From the NCBI GenBank assembly GCA_029245065.1, contig JAQWQB010000105.1:1-64000 (forward strand): DNA of 64,000 nt, written 5' to 3'. The notes beneath the pieces were generated by a model. The model saw only the letters and a list, made by a program, of their open reading frames with translations, did not search any database and had not been told where the DNA came from. Every line of letters starts with the position of its first letter. Positions within the stretch are counted from its first letter, which is position 1. This stretch comes from Flavobacteriales bacterium (lineage in GTDB: Bacteria; Bacteroidota; Bacteroidia; Flavobacteriales_D; Sanyastnellaceae). Below are positions 7,968-15,866 of this stretch, piece after piece. Made by a program: the position numbers and the translations under genes.

Positions 7968-8969
7968 ATGAACTTTGTCACGGGCGGAACAGGATTGGTT
8001 GGAATGCACCTCATTGCGAACCTTATTAAAAAGGGAGAGCCCGTTCGCGCGTTGCATCGAAAGGGGTCCAACTTAGCACCCGTCAAAGCCTTTTTGAAAC
8101 ACACGTTGCAAAGTGATTTTCAACCTGAGTGGGTAGAAGGAGAGTTGGCCGATGTAGGTTCATTGGAGGAAGCGATGTCTGATGTGCAGACGGTTTTTCA
8201 CGCGGCGGCCCTGGTTTCTTTTCACCGCAAAGACCGCCAAGCCTTGTATGAAGTGAATGTGCAAGGAACAGCCAACATGGTGAACTTGGCACTTTCTGAG
8301 GGCGTTTCTAAATTCGTTTACATCAGCTCGGTAGCTGCATTGGGACGAAAAGATGAGCTAGAGCCTGTGAATGAGAAGACCGAATGGAAAGACGGGCCGG
8401 AATTGACGCATTATTCCAAAAGCAAGCACATGGCTGAACGAGAAGTTTGGCGCGGACATGAAGAGGGGTTGGATGTTGTTATTGTGAATCCAGGAATCAT
8501 TGTTGGTATTGGAGATTTTACGCGTAGTTCTGCTGAAATTTACCACCAAGTCGATAAAGGAATCCCCTATTATCCTCCAGGTGCGAACGGTTTCGTGGCC
8601 GTTGAGGATGTCTCAGATGCATGCTTTCATTTACTTGAAAATGGCCCATTGAATGAACGCTTTTTGTTGGTCGGTGCTCACATGCCGTTGAAGGTGTTGT
8701 TTGAAAAAGTAGCAAAGTCACTCCACAAAGAGGCGCCTCAAAAGGAGGCCCCCGCTTGGCTCATGGGACTCGTTTGGCGCTTATCGCGTTTGGCGGAATT
8801 CGTCACCAGAAAACGTGGATTCGTCACCAAAGAAGGCGTTCGCAACGCACAGAAGAAATACGCCTACGACACTTCAAAACTGTTGGAACAAACGTCGTTT
8901 ACCTACCGCGATATTGACGCGGTTATTGCAGAAACAGGCGCGTATTACCGTGCTCAGCAGGCCACTTAA
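7968..8969 (+). CDS. NAD(P)-dependent epimerase/dehydratase, extended SDR family
   Basis: 333 residues. The N-terminus is a Rossmann fold with TGGTGLVG (residues 5-12, the TGxxGxxG nucleotide motif). VFHAAALVSF near 75, YISSVAAL near 118 and the catalytic YSKSK near 148 follow. The C-terminal third is the variable substrate domain. The family acts on nucleotide sugars, flavonoid-like ketones or sterols, and the sequence does not say which. There is no signal or membrane segment, so it is cytosolic. It is followed 76 bases later by a DUF1361 membrane protein and a GT2 enzyme, which hints at polyprenyl-sugar or surface-glycan chemistry, but that link is only by position. Confidence 0.88.
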   Translation: MNFVTGGTGLVGMHLIANLIKKGEPVRALHRKGSNLAPVKAFLKHTLQSDFQPEWVEGELADVGSLEEAMSDVQTVFHAAALVSFHRKDRQALYEVNVQGTANMVNLALSEGVSKFVYISSVAALGRKDELEPVNEKTEWKDGPELTHYSKSKHMAEREVWRGHEEGLDVVIVNPGIIVGIGDFTRSSAEIYHQVDKGIPYYPPGANGFVAVEDVSDACFHLLENGPLNERFLLVGAHMPLKVLFEKVAKSLHKEAPQKEAPAWLMGLVWRLSRLAEFVTRKRGFVTKEGVRNAQKKYAYDTSKLLEQTSFTYRDIDAVIAETGAYYRAQQAT

Positions 8970-9045
8970 TGGTTCCAATGTGAAATTGCGTTAACGAAAT
9001 ACGAATTTCGGGTTGGCTTCGTTAGAGCTAACACAACCCGATACC

Positions 9046-9729
9046 ATGAATTCAACACCTCGCAGTTACCGCTGGCTTTTTCTCCTTGCAGCTCCAACAG
9101 CATTGGCCATTTTGCTGTTGATGGCCCGCATAGTCTACACCAAGGATTTTACTTTTTTATTCCTCGTCTGGAATTTGTTCTTAGCATTCATTCCACTGGG
9201 TTTGGCGCTTATCATCAAACGGATCAATGCCCGTGTGCACCGCATGTTGTTTTATCCGTTGTTGGGAATATGGTTGCTCTTTTTACCTAACGCACCCTAC
9301 ATCTTAACAGACCTGCTTCACTTGCATTACGATCACGACATGCCCGTGTGGTTTGATATGACCATGATTCTCACCTTCGCTTGGAGCGGATTGGTTGCAG
9401 GATTTTACTCGCTTCTGTGGGTACAAGACTGCATTGAAGTGCGGTTTCGAGGCCGTGTATGGGTTGGGAGGTTGTTCGCCGTACTGACCGTGTTCGCCTC
9501 TGCCTATGGTATTTACTTAGGGCGTTTTCTTCGGTGGAACAGCTGGGATATCATTGAAGCTCCAGGGATGTTAGTGGAAGAAATAATCCACAGCTTGACC
9601 CATTCAAGCGAACTGCTTCATACCTATGGTTTTACCCTGAGTTTTGGGTTCCTTTTGCTCTTCATGTACCTCATGGCGAACGGGCTTAAGATGAACTCAG
9701 ATCGGAAGGCGGTCAGAGAATCAGCGTGA
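9046..9729 (+). CDS. DUF1361 integral membrane protein
   Basis: 227 residues from ATG 9046 (MNSTPRSYRWLF); an ATG-less frame extends 11 codons further up and is ignored. About six hydrophobic segments are visible, with LFLPNAPYILTDLLHLHYD between the second and third pairs. That NAPY(I/L)xTDLLHL signature identifies DUF1361. No biochemical role is established for the family as far as I know. It lies in the same direction as the epimerase and the GT2 gene, 40 bases before the latter, which has its own promoter box. Confidence 0.85.
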   Translation: MNSTPRSYRWLFLLAAPTALAILLLMARIVYTKDFTFLFLVWNLFLAFIPLGLALIIKRINARVHRMLFYPLLGIWLLFLPNAPYILTDLLHLHYDHDMPVWFDMTMILTFAWSGLVAGFYSLLWVQDCIEVRFRGRVWVGRLFAVLTVFASAYGIYLGRFLRWNSWDIIEAPGMLVEEIIHSLTHSSELLHTYGFTLSFGFLLLFMYLMANGLKMNSDRKAVRESA

Positions 9730-9745
9730 TTCCCATTTCACTTCC

Positions 9746-9753
9746 TATATTTG
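9746..9753 (+). promoter_or_regulatory. -7 promoter box (TATATTTG) for the GT2 gene
   Basis: Exact TAnnTTTG match 16 bases before the GTG start at 9770. No clear -33 partner. Confidence 0.45.
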
Positions 9754-9769
9754 CAGCAAGATTATACCC

Positions 9770-10492
9770 GTGGAAGACAGTTTAGTCATCATACCAACGT
9801 ACAACGAAAAGGAAAATGTGGAGCGTATTATACGCAAAGTATTTTCCTTCGAACACCCGTTTCATATCTTGATTGTTGACGACGGCTCCCCAGATGGAAC
9901 CGCAGACATTGTTAAGAAATTGATGCAAGAGTTTTCTGGAAGACTCCACATATTGGAGCGCGAAGGAAAGCAAGGGTTGGGAACCGCTTACATTGCAGGT
10001 TTTCGTTTTGGAATCGAAAAGAAGTACGACTACATCTTTGAGATGGATGCTGATTTCTCCCACAATCCAGAAGACCTTATTCGCCTCCGCCAAGCATGTG
10101 TTGACGGGGCAGATTTCGCCATTGGTTCACGCTATGTGAAAGGCGGAAACGTTGAGAATTGGCCGAAGAACCGGGTGTTGATGAGCTTTTTTGCCAGCGT
10201 CTATGTCAACACCATTTTATGGATGGGAATTCGTGATTGTACCGCCGGTTTTAAGTGTTACAAACGCGCAGTTCTGGAGGCTGTTGAACTCGATAAAATT
10301 CGATTCATTGGGTATGCCTTCCAAATTGAAATGAAGTACAAAGCCCAACGACTTGGGTTCAAAGCGGCTGAAGTGCCTATTACCTTCATCGATCGCCAGT
10401 TTGGTGAAAGCAAGATGAGTATGGGGATTTTTAAGGAAGCTTTTTGGGGTGTCCTCCGCATGCGTTTTATGAAAGTAAGGCGCGCAAATTAA
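9770..10492 (+). CDS. Polyprenol-phosphate mannose synthase-like GT2 glycosyltransferase
   Basis: 240 residues, starting at GTG 9770 (VEDSLVIIPTYNEKEN). This is a compact GT-A fold without the C-terminal membrane domain of DPM-GtrA fusions. Motifs: IIPTYNEKENVERI at the N-terminus, VDDGSPDGTADI near 40, and the metal-binding EMDADFSHNP near 89. GIRDCTAGFKCYKRAVLE near 155 and the final FGESKMS motif are typical of dolichyl/polyprenyl-phosphate hexose synthases. It should transfer a sugar, usually mannose from GDP-mannose, to polyprenyl phosphate on the inner membrane face. It is followed 9 bases later by dihydroorotase, a gene pair I recall from other Bacteroidota. Confidence 0.9.
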   Translation: MEDSLVIIPTYNEKENVERIIRKVFSFEHPFHILIVDDGSPDGTADIVKKLMQEFSGRLHILEREGKQGLGTAYIAGFRFGIEKKYDYIFEMDADFSHNPEDLIRLRQACVDGADFAIGSRYVKGGNVENWPKNRVLMSFFASVYVNTILWMGIRDCTAGFKCYKRAVLEAVELDKIRFIGYAFQIEMKYKAQRLGFKAAEVPITFIDRQFGESKMSMGIFKEAFWGVLRMRFMKVRRAN

Positions 10493-10501
10493 TTACGATT
10501 T

Positions 10502-11839
10502 ATGTCTACGCTATTTAAGAATGTAACGCTCATTAACGAAGGAACGGTGCGAAAAGCGCACGTCTTGGTTCGTGATCAGCGAATCCAAACGGTTGATTTT
10601 TCATGCACCATTGAGCCGCCTGTGAAGCAAACAGTGGAGGGTGAAGGAAAATACTTGATGGCAGGAGCCATTGATGATCAGGTGCACTTCAGGGAGCCCG
10701 GATTGACCCATAAAGCGGAAATAGCCACGGAATCAAGAGCAGCTGTTGCTGGAGGAATTACCTCTTTTATGGAAATGCCGAATACGGTGCCAAACGCTCT
10801 TACTCAAGAACTCTTACAAGATAAGTACGATCGCGCTGCAGAGGTTTCGCCCGCTAACTACTCGTTCTTTATGGGAGCCAGCAACGAGAACATTAAGGAC
10901 GTGCTCAAAACGGATCCGAAAACGGTTTGTGGAGTGAAAATTTTCATGGGCTCTTCAACCGGAAACATGCTGGTTGACGACCGCACGGTCTTGGAAGGAA
11001 TCTTCAGCGAATGTCCGATGTTGATTGCGACCCACTGCGAAGATGAGGCCACCATTCAAGCCAACATTGCGAAGGCAAAGGCCACCTACGGTGAAAATGT
11101 GCCGATGAGCCAGCATCCGTATATCCGTTCGGAAGAGGCTTGTTACAAGAGTTCTTCTTTGGCGGTGGAACTCGCAACGAAATACAACACCCGTTTGCAC
11201 ATTTTGCACATTAGCACGGCGAAGGAATTGTCGCTTTTCAGAAATGATATTCCACTTGAGGAAAAACGCATTACGGCTGAAGCATGCATTCATCACCTCT
11301 GGTTTAGCGAAGAAAACTACATTGAAAAAGGGACACATATTAAGTGGAACCCGGCGGTGAAAAAGAAGTCAGATAGAGCAGCCATTCGCGAAGCACTGCT
11401 TGACGGACGAATTGACGTAGTGGCTACAGATCACGCGCCGCATACGTTGCAAGAGAAGTCTGGCACCTACTTCAACGCTCCTTCAGGTGGCCCATTGGTG
11501 CAGCATTCTGTAGTGGCGATGTTGGCGTTGGCAGACCAAGGAGTGATTGAATTGACAGATGTACCACGATTGATGGCGCATGATGTAGCACGCTGTTTTC
11601 AGTTGGCTGAACGTGGCTATGTGCGTGAAGGCTACTATGCTGATTTGGTCTTGATTGATCCTTCTACCTCTTGGACCGTTTCAAAGTCCAACATCTTGTA
11701 CAAGTGTGGTTGGTCGCCTTTTGAAGGAACGGCGTTCGAAAACAAAGTGGCTGGAACATGGGTCAACGGGGAACAGGTATACGATGGGGAGCGCGTAACA
11801 GATAACCCTGTTGGAAAGCGTTTAACATTTGACCGATGA
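10502..11839 (+). CDS. pyrC: Dihydroorotase
   Basis: 445 residues, amidohydrolase superfamily, class I-like dihydroorotase, which interconverts N-carbamoyl-aspartate and dihydroorotate in pyrimidine synthesis. Seen: DDQVHFREPGLTHK at residues 58-71, FMEMPNTVPN near 92, KIFMGSSTGNM near 146, ATHCEDE near 177, and VVATDHAPHTLQEK near 302. The first metal motif reads QVH where the family usually has HVH; His62 and the Arg-Glu-Pro-Gly substrate loop are kept. I recall this variant from other Bacteroidota, so the enzyme is probably active with a modified metal site. Its stop overlaps the next gene's ATG (ATGA), so the two are translationally coupled. Confidence 0.93.
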   Translation: MSTLFKNVTLINEGTVRKAHVLVRDQRIQTVDFSCTIEPPVKQTVEGEGKYLMAGAIDDQVHFREPGLTHKAEIATESRAAVAGGITSFMEMPNTVPNALTQELLQDKYDRAAEVSPANYSFFMGASNENIKDVLKTDPKTVCGVKIFMGSSTGNMLVDDRTVLEGIFSECPMLIATHCEDEATIQANIAKAKATYGENVPMSQHPYIRSEEACYKSSSLAVELATKYNTRLHILHISTAKELSLFRNDIPLEEKRITAEACIHHLWFSEENYIEKGTHIKWNPAVKKKSDRAAIREALLDGRIDVVATDHAPHTLQEKSGTYFNAPSGGPLVQHSVVAMLALADQGVIELTDVPRLMAHDVARCFQLAERGYVREGYYADLVLIDPSTSWTVSKSNILYKCGWSPFEGTAFENKVAGTWVNGEQVYDGERVTDNPVGKRLTFDR

Positions 11840-12186
11840 AGTGGCTGATCCCGTTGATTTTTCTAGTTCTTGTTGCCTGCGGCGAAGAGCAACCTGAGCA
11901 ACCGCCTGGTGCGTTGGACAGGGCTAAGTTTGTGCAGGTGCTTGCTGATATTGAACTTATTGAGGGGATTTCCAAGCACAAGATTATTCGCAATGACGAT
12001 CCAGAGACCCGCATCAAGGGCTATTACCGAGATGTGTTTGAAAAGCACCAAGTGAGTGATTCAGCTTTCAAGATCACCTACGACTGGTATTATTCTCAGC
12101 CCGCGGAAATGCTCATCATTTACGATGAGGTGCTCATGGAACTCAAAATGAAAGAAGAAGGCTACAAGCCTGAAGCAGAAGGTTAA
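11836..12186 (+). CDS. DUF4296 lipoprotein
   Basis: 116 residues. Residues 1-15 form a lipoprotein signal (MKWLIPLIFLVLVAC, lipid Cys15). The rest matches DUF4296 (LDRAKFVQVLADIELIEG near 27, then a helical segment ending YDEVLMEL). Predicted to be anchored in a membrane on the periplasmic side; no function is known for the family. It starts inside the pyrC stop codon and ends 3 bases into the convergent pseudouridine synthase gene. The pyrC-DUF4296 neighbourhood is common in Bacteroidota (from memory), but a joint role is not evident. Confidence 0.87.
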   Translation: MKWLIPLIFLVLVACGEEQPEQPPGALDRAKFVQVLADIELIEGISKHKIIRNDDPETRIKGYYRDVFEKHQVSDSAFKITYDWYYSQPAEMLIIYDEVLMELKMKEEGYKPEAEG

Positions 12187-13040
12187 CTGTTCATGTAAAG
12201 GAAGCTAATTTCTTCCTTGGTCAATTCACGCCATCTGCCTCGTGGAAGGTCTTTTTTGGTCAATCCACAGAACATCACACGGTCAAGTTTTTGCACATGG
12301 TATCCGAAGTGCTCGAATATTCTTCGCACGATGCGGTTTCGTCCTGAATGGATTTCAATACCTACTTCGTGTAAGTTGGAGCCATCGCCTACAAATGCAA
12401 CATTATCTGCTTTGATGATGCCATCTTCCAGCTCGATTCCTTCCTTGATTTGATTCAGGTGGTGTTGTTGCACCTTTTGTTTCAAGGTAATGTGGTACAA
12501 TTTGCTCACTCCGTGTGTAGGGTGTAGCAGGCGCTTTGTTAATTCACCATCGTTGGTGAAGAGGAGCAAACCAGTTGTCATGCGGTCCAATCTTCCCACC
12601 GGATACACACGTTCTTTCGTAGCCCCTTTCACGAGCGACATCACCGTTCTTCTTCCCATGGGATCATCCATGGTGGTAATGAAGTTTTTTGGTTTGTTGA
12701 GAATGATGTACTGCTTGCGTTCAGGCTTGATGCTGTGTCCGTCGTACTTCACCACATCTCCCGGGAACACCTTCGTTCCCAGTTCAGTAACGATTTTTCC
12801 ATTGATGCTTACTACACCAGAAGCGATCATTACGTCGGCTTCACGTCTAGAACACACACCGCTGTTAGAGATGTACTTGTTCAGGCGAATGGGATCGTTG
12901 TCGCTAGGGGCTTTACCAGCTTTTTTGGCAGGTTTCGGCTTAGGCTTTGCCTTTCCGCGGAATTTACCACCTTCAGATGGGTAGTCTTTCTTTCCTTTTC
13001 CGGAATCGAAATTCCCTGATTTGCGTGCTGGTTTCTTCAT
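12183..13040 (-). CDS. rluB: 23S/16S rRNA pseudouridine synthase, RsuA/RluB family
   Basis: 285 residues. A Lys/Arg/Gly-rich extension (1-48) precedes an S4 RNA-binding domain (IRLNKYISNSGVCSRREAD near 51) and the catalytic domain with PVGRLDRMTTGLLLFTNDG near 146, where the Asp is the nucleophile. Such enzymes isomerise one rRNA uridine. RluB, RluE, RluF and RsuA are hard to tell apart by motif; the S4 plus basic extension fits RluB best. The basic tail is typical of Bacteroidota members and probably binds rRNA. Its stop overlaps the convergent DUF4296 gene by 4 bases. Confidence 0.9.
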   Translation of the reverse strand: MKKPARKSGNFDSGKGKKDYPSEGGKFRGKAKPKPKPAKKAGKAPSDNDPIRLNKYISNSGVCSRREADVMIASGVVSINGKIVTELGTKVFPGDVVKYDGHSIKPERKQYIILNKPKNFITTMDDPMGRRTVMSLVKGATKERVYPVGRLDRMTTGLLLFTNDGELTKRLLHPTHGVSKLYHITLKQKVQQHHLNQIKEGIELEDGIIKADNVAFVGDGSNLHEVGIEIHSGRNRIVRRIFEHFGYHVQKLDRVMFCGLTKKDLPRGRWRELTKEEISFLYMNS

Positions 13041-13060
13041 TTCTCTTCTAATGCAGTATG

Positions 13061-13068
13061 CAAAAGTA
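13061..13068 (-). promoter_or_regulatory. -7 promoter box of the pseudouridine synthase gene (TACTTTTG)
   Basis: Minus-strand TAnnTTTG match 20 bases before ATG 13040, in the 41-base gap to yraN. Confidence 0.5.
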
Positions 13069-13081
13069 CTAAGAACAATGG

Positions 13082-13444
13082 TCAGAGCATCGGAAAGAAG
13101 GCATTTTCGATGTGTTCCAACGATTTATGTTGTGCATTGTGGATTATGGAGATGATGTCGAACCGTGCATTGAGGTGGTCATCGGCATGTTTGTTCAGGT
13201 AATGGTGCGCGGCTTTGATCACCCGTCGTTGCTTGTCTTTGCTCACAAATTGAAAGGGTTTTCCGCCCCAATCGTTGTCTCTCAGTTTCACCTCTACGAA
13301 GCAAATATCTTCTTCTTTTTGGGCGATGAGATCTATTTCATTTCGTCCGAACCGCCATTGTTTGGCGAGGATGGTGTATCCGTTTTGTACGAGGTGTTCG
13401 GAGGCGAGTTGTTCCCCAAGGTTTCCTTTTTCGGTGGTTGTCAT
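13082..13444 (-). CDS. yraN: YraN family endonuclease-like protein (UPF0102)
   Basis: 120 residues from ATG 13444 (MTTTEKGNLGEQLASEHL). The frame is open 46 codons further upstream, but that extension is translated repeat DNA. The fold is a small restriction-endonuclease-like domain: E10 in GNLGEQLA, then NEIDLIAQKEEDICFVEVKLR near 38-58, which supplies the D-ExK acidic metal site. Exact function is unsettled; the family is thought to act on branched or recombining DNA. It stands alone upstream of the pseudouridine synthase gene on the same strand. Confidence 0.9.
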   Translation of the reverse strand: MTTTEKGNLGEQLASEHLVQNGYTILAKQWRFGRNEIDLIAQKEEDICFVEVKLRDNDWGGKPFQFVSKDKQRRVIKAAHHYLNKHADDHLNARFDIISIIHNAQHKSLEHIENAFFPML

Positions 13445-13836
13445 GGGGTGAAGGTGGGGGAAAAGGGGGGTGGTTCGACAAGGGATTTGTGGGCGTTGGG
13501 GATTGTTTTGTAGATGGGTCGGCTGGTGAGCCGACCCTGCAAGCCGACCCTGCTGGCGGATATTTGTTCTGTTGCGCCGCATAAAATGCGGTGTTGAGTA
13601 AAGGTCACCGAGAAGAGGTCACTGAGTTTATCGAAGTGTCGAAGTACCGAAATCTGGGTGAGATTAATGAACATGGTTGAATTCGTCAACGAGGCTTCGA
13701 CGAGCTCAGCCACCTATAGGAGCTAACACACCAAAGGTGATTGAACCTCCGCCGTAGCTTTAGCGAAGGCGGATGCTGACGAAATACCTTATATTTCTCC
13801 TATCCAACGTATTATTGCGTTATAGACTAGACAGAG
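13445..13836. repeat. Repeat-rich intergenic region
   Basis: About 390 bases without a gene. It holds a GGGTCGGCT/AGCCGACCC hairpin (13516-13537, 9-bp stem, then CTGCAA and a second GCCGACCCTGC), CCGCAT-AAA-ATGCGG (13577-13591, reverse complement of 5389-5403), a GAGGTCACTGAG..CGAAGTG element (13614-13650), and an opposed GCTTCGACGAGCTCAGCCACC copy (13693-13718). A palindromic CGCCG..GAAGGCGG stretch lies at about 13747-13772. This is the same set of elements as the gene-free region after thiL. Confidence 0.75.
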
Positions 13837-14154
13837 ATGACTGATGTATCTGAGGTAGAATGGCATATTGTATGGGACATTTTCAGAGAATTTGTGCTTC
13901 CTCACTCAGGCACGCTGATATTGAATGTGGTTCTTTTTGGAGTGCTGGGAGTGGTTGTTTCCATTATTTATGCGGTCATCTTATACAAGAAGGGTGTTTT
14001 TAGAAGGAAGCCGAAGTACTACAATTGGTCGGTGAAACTGTACTACCCATTGTTGATAGGAGGGATTATTTTCTTCTTCGGACAAGTAGGTTTTGTGAGG
14101 GGGGTCTATAAGATTATTGATAATGAAAAGGACGTGGTTGTTACGGGCATTTAG
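13837..14154 (+). CDS. Small predicted membrane protein, possibly truncated
   Basis: 105 residues with two clear membrane segments (LILNVVLFGVLGVVVSIIYA near 28-47 and YYPLLIGGIIFFFGQVGF near 69-86) and a basic loop between them (YKKGVFRRKPKYYN). No family is recognised. Its TAG at 14152-14154 overlaps by three bases the stop of an opposing DUF1761 fragment. That one breakpoint ends both frames suggests a deletion or recombination junction and that this protein may have lost its C-terminus. Coding likelihood rests on codon pattern and membrane topology only. Confidence 0.5.
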   Translation: MTDVSEVEWHIVWDIFREFVLPHSGTLILNVVLFGVLGVVVSIIYAVILYKKGVFRRKPKYYNWSVKLYYPLLIGGIIFFFGQVGFVRGVYKIIDNEKDVVVTGI

Positions 14155-14258
14155 AATGCTTCATTGCAGGCTGTTCCGAATACTTTAGGGTTGTACCAGA
14201 TAAAACCGACAACGGTTGGTACGAGTGCTGCTAGGAGCACAAAGAGTAGATTTGGCAT
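14151..14258 (-). pseudogene. N-terminal fragment of a DUF1761 membrane protein
   Basis: 35 codons from ATG 14258 to TAA 14151-14153. The peptide (MPNLLFVLLAALVPTVVGF, then IWYNPKVFGTACNEAF) matches the start of DUF1761 proteins, where VxGFIWYNPxxFGxxW is the signature of the first membrane helix and loop. Full members run to about 130-150 residues, so three quarters are missing. The sequence after the stop belongs to the opposing gene and shows no DUF1761 continuation in other frames. Likely a remnant left by a deletion that also defines the end of the gene at 13837. Confidence 0.7.
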
Positions 14259-14397
14259 ATCGTATTTGTTTTTTTTGGACAACCAGAAGGTAGCCAAAAG
14301 AACGAGATACTCTTTTCCAATCAGGTCAATTTATGCCCGTTGAAGCTGTTAATTTCTATTCCAGACACGGACGCTCCGCTTGCGTGTGTCCGCTCCT

Positions 14398-15690
14398 TTA
14401 AAGCACCACCACTTGATGCCGTGACAGCGCCTCCCCATCCTGAACCACCAAGAAATAAGCCCCTCCAGCGAGTTGGTTAACTGGAACAATTCGCCCCGTT
14501 CCGCTTAAAACTTGCGTACCCAGCTGATTGAAGAGTGTCCAACTTGATGTTGTTGACGCACCCTTGATCTCAAAGTTGGTGCTACTTGGGTTAGGGTATA
14601 CAGAAACGTCATTCGTTTGTTCCTCTTCAACGGAGTCAGGAAAATCGCAAAACAAGAAGTCAAGCACCTCCCATAGTTCAACATTGAAGGTCACCGGTAA
14701 AAGGGAATTATCAGGAGAGCTGCCCATGCGAATAAGCACCAAATCCATAGAAGGAACAACATGTATGACTTGGGAGTCAGCGCCAAGTGCGGCGAACATG
14801 TCGTCAGGAGCTGAAGGCACCATGGACCCGGGTATTTCAAGTTGAATTCCCGGCAGTTGATACGAATCATAGCCATTCAACCACCACAAATACCCGTAAC
14901 TCTCATTCAAGTCTTGTGTTGGATTCACCATCTCTTGGAAGAAATTCGCATCGTCTAAAACAGGTGTTCCATCCCATATTCCCTTATTCTGCATGAGCAA
15001 TCCAAAACGCGCCATAGATCGCGGCTTCGATACAAAAATCTTGTTGTAACCTATGGGTAAGAATAGTCCGGTCATTCCCGTTGGTTGTAGCAACTGCTGA
15101 TACGTGTAAAGGTTCATGGTGCTTCCAGCGGCTTCACCAATGACATCTTGCAAGAGCGTGTACGGCCCGTTGTGGTATGCCCACCTGTCGCCTGGCGGTT
15201 CAAGATAGGTTAAGCACTCAGGATCAGTACAAAATACATCTACTTCTGTATCATCCAAGCCAGAAGTCATAGTCAGCTGATTCCAAATCGTAATGGCCGA
15301 TTCTTGTTCCAAGGTTAAATTAGTCCACCCTTCGCCAAGGTAGGTGTTCGTTGCATCATCAAGCGTCAACAGTCTTTCTTCTTGGGCAATTCCCGCCATG
15401 GTAGCGGTGATGGTTTTCCCTGCTGAATTCCATACCCAAACACTGTCTTCGTGAAAGTCATTGAAGTATTCTTCCACCACTATTCGCCCCTGATGTAACA
15501 AAATGAATGCATTGGTATTTCGGTCTTCAAGAAAATTGGAGAGGGTATCTAAACCCGTTGAACACCAGCCTATTTCTTCAGGAGTAACCGTTTCCCAATC
15601 GTCTGACCCAACGGGAGGGAAATACATGTCGTTCTGTGCTGTAGCAGCAAAGAAAGAGGCAAAGAGGAGAGAGGTTATAAACGTGCGCAT
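14398..15690 (-). CDS. Secreted serine hydrolase (beta-lactamase/class C fold) with T9SS tail
   Basis: 430 residues. Signal peptide at 1-18 (MRTFITSLLFASFFAATA). The hydrolase core has VVEEYFNDF, then WNSAGKT near 89, where Ser-Ala-Gly-Lys is the SxxK nucleophile motif, and YHNGPYTLLQD near 167 (Tyr-x-Asn). VVPSMDLVLIRMG near 320 is the usual last strand. Residues from about 357 (VSVYPNPSSTNFEI) form a T9SS type A sorting domain ending HQVVVL. Relatives include 6-aminohexanoate-dimer hydrolases and esterases; nothing points to antibiotic resistance. Substrate unknown. Probably surface-bound or released. Confidence 0.9.
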   Translation of the reverse strand: MRTFITSLLFASFFAATAQNDMYFPPVGSDDWETVTPEEIGWCSTGLDTLSNFLEDRNTNAFILLHQGRIVVEEYFNDFHEDSVWVWNSAGKTITATMAGIAQEERLLTLDDATNTYLGEGWTNLTLEQESAITIWNQLTMTSGLDDTEVDVFCTDPECLTYLEPPGDRWAYHNGPYTLLQDVIGEAAGSTMNLYTYQQLLQPTGMTGLFLPIGYNKIFVSKPRSMARFGLLMQNKGIWDGTPVLDDANFFQEMVNPTQDLNESYGYLWWLNGYDSYQLPGIQLEIPGSMVPSAPDDMFAALGADSQVIHVVPSMDLVLIRMGSSPDNSLLPVTFNVELWEVLDFLFCDFPDSVEEEQTNDVSVYPNPSSTNFEIKGASTTSSWTLFNQLGTQVLSGTGRIVPVNQLAGGAYFLVVQDGEALSRHQVVVL

Positions 15691-15783
15691 AGCTGTTTGA
15701 CCGTGAAAAATGAAGAACGTTTAAAAGTAAGAAATAAAGTTTTGAGTCTGGAGTGAAGAGTTCAGAGTACGGAGTTTTTGTAG

Positions 15784-15802
15784 CCACGAGCCTAGCTCGT
15801 GG
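15784..15802. repeat. Small hairpin repeat (CCACGAGC-cta-GCTCGTGG), copy 2
   Basis: Identical to 407-425, including the TGTAG before it. It lies between the GT4 gene and the serine hydrolase gene. Confidence 0.75.
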
Positions 15803-15834
15803 TATCTAAAGAGTATTGAGTGAAGGATCGTCAT

Positions 15835-15854
15835 CAACTCTCAACTCTCAACTC
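15835..15854. repeat. Tandem CAACTCT heptamers
   Basis: Nearly three copies of CAACTCT in a row, 12 bases before the GT4 stop codon region. A short simple repeat with no evident role. Confidence 0.55.
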
Positions 15855-15866
15855 ATTTCTCCCAAC

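Noticed and set aside
14398-15690. Antibiotic-resistance beta-lactamase
   Set aside because: The SxxK/YxN fold is shared by many esterases and peptidases, and a T9SS tail on a 430-residue protein fits a surface hydrolase better.
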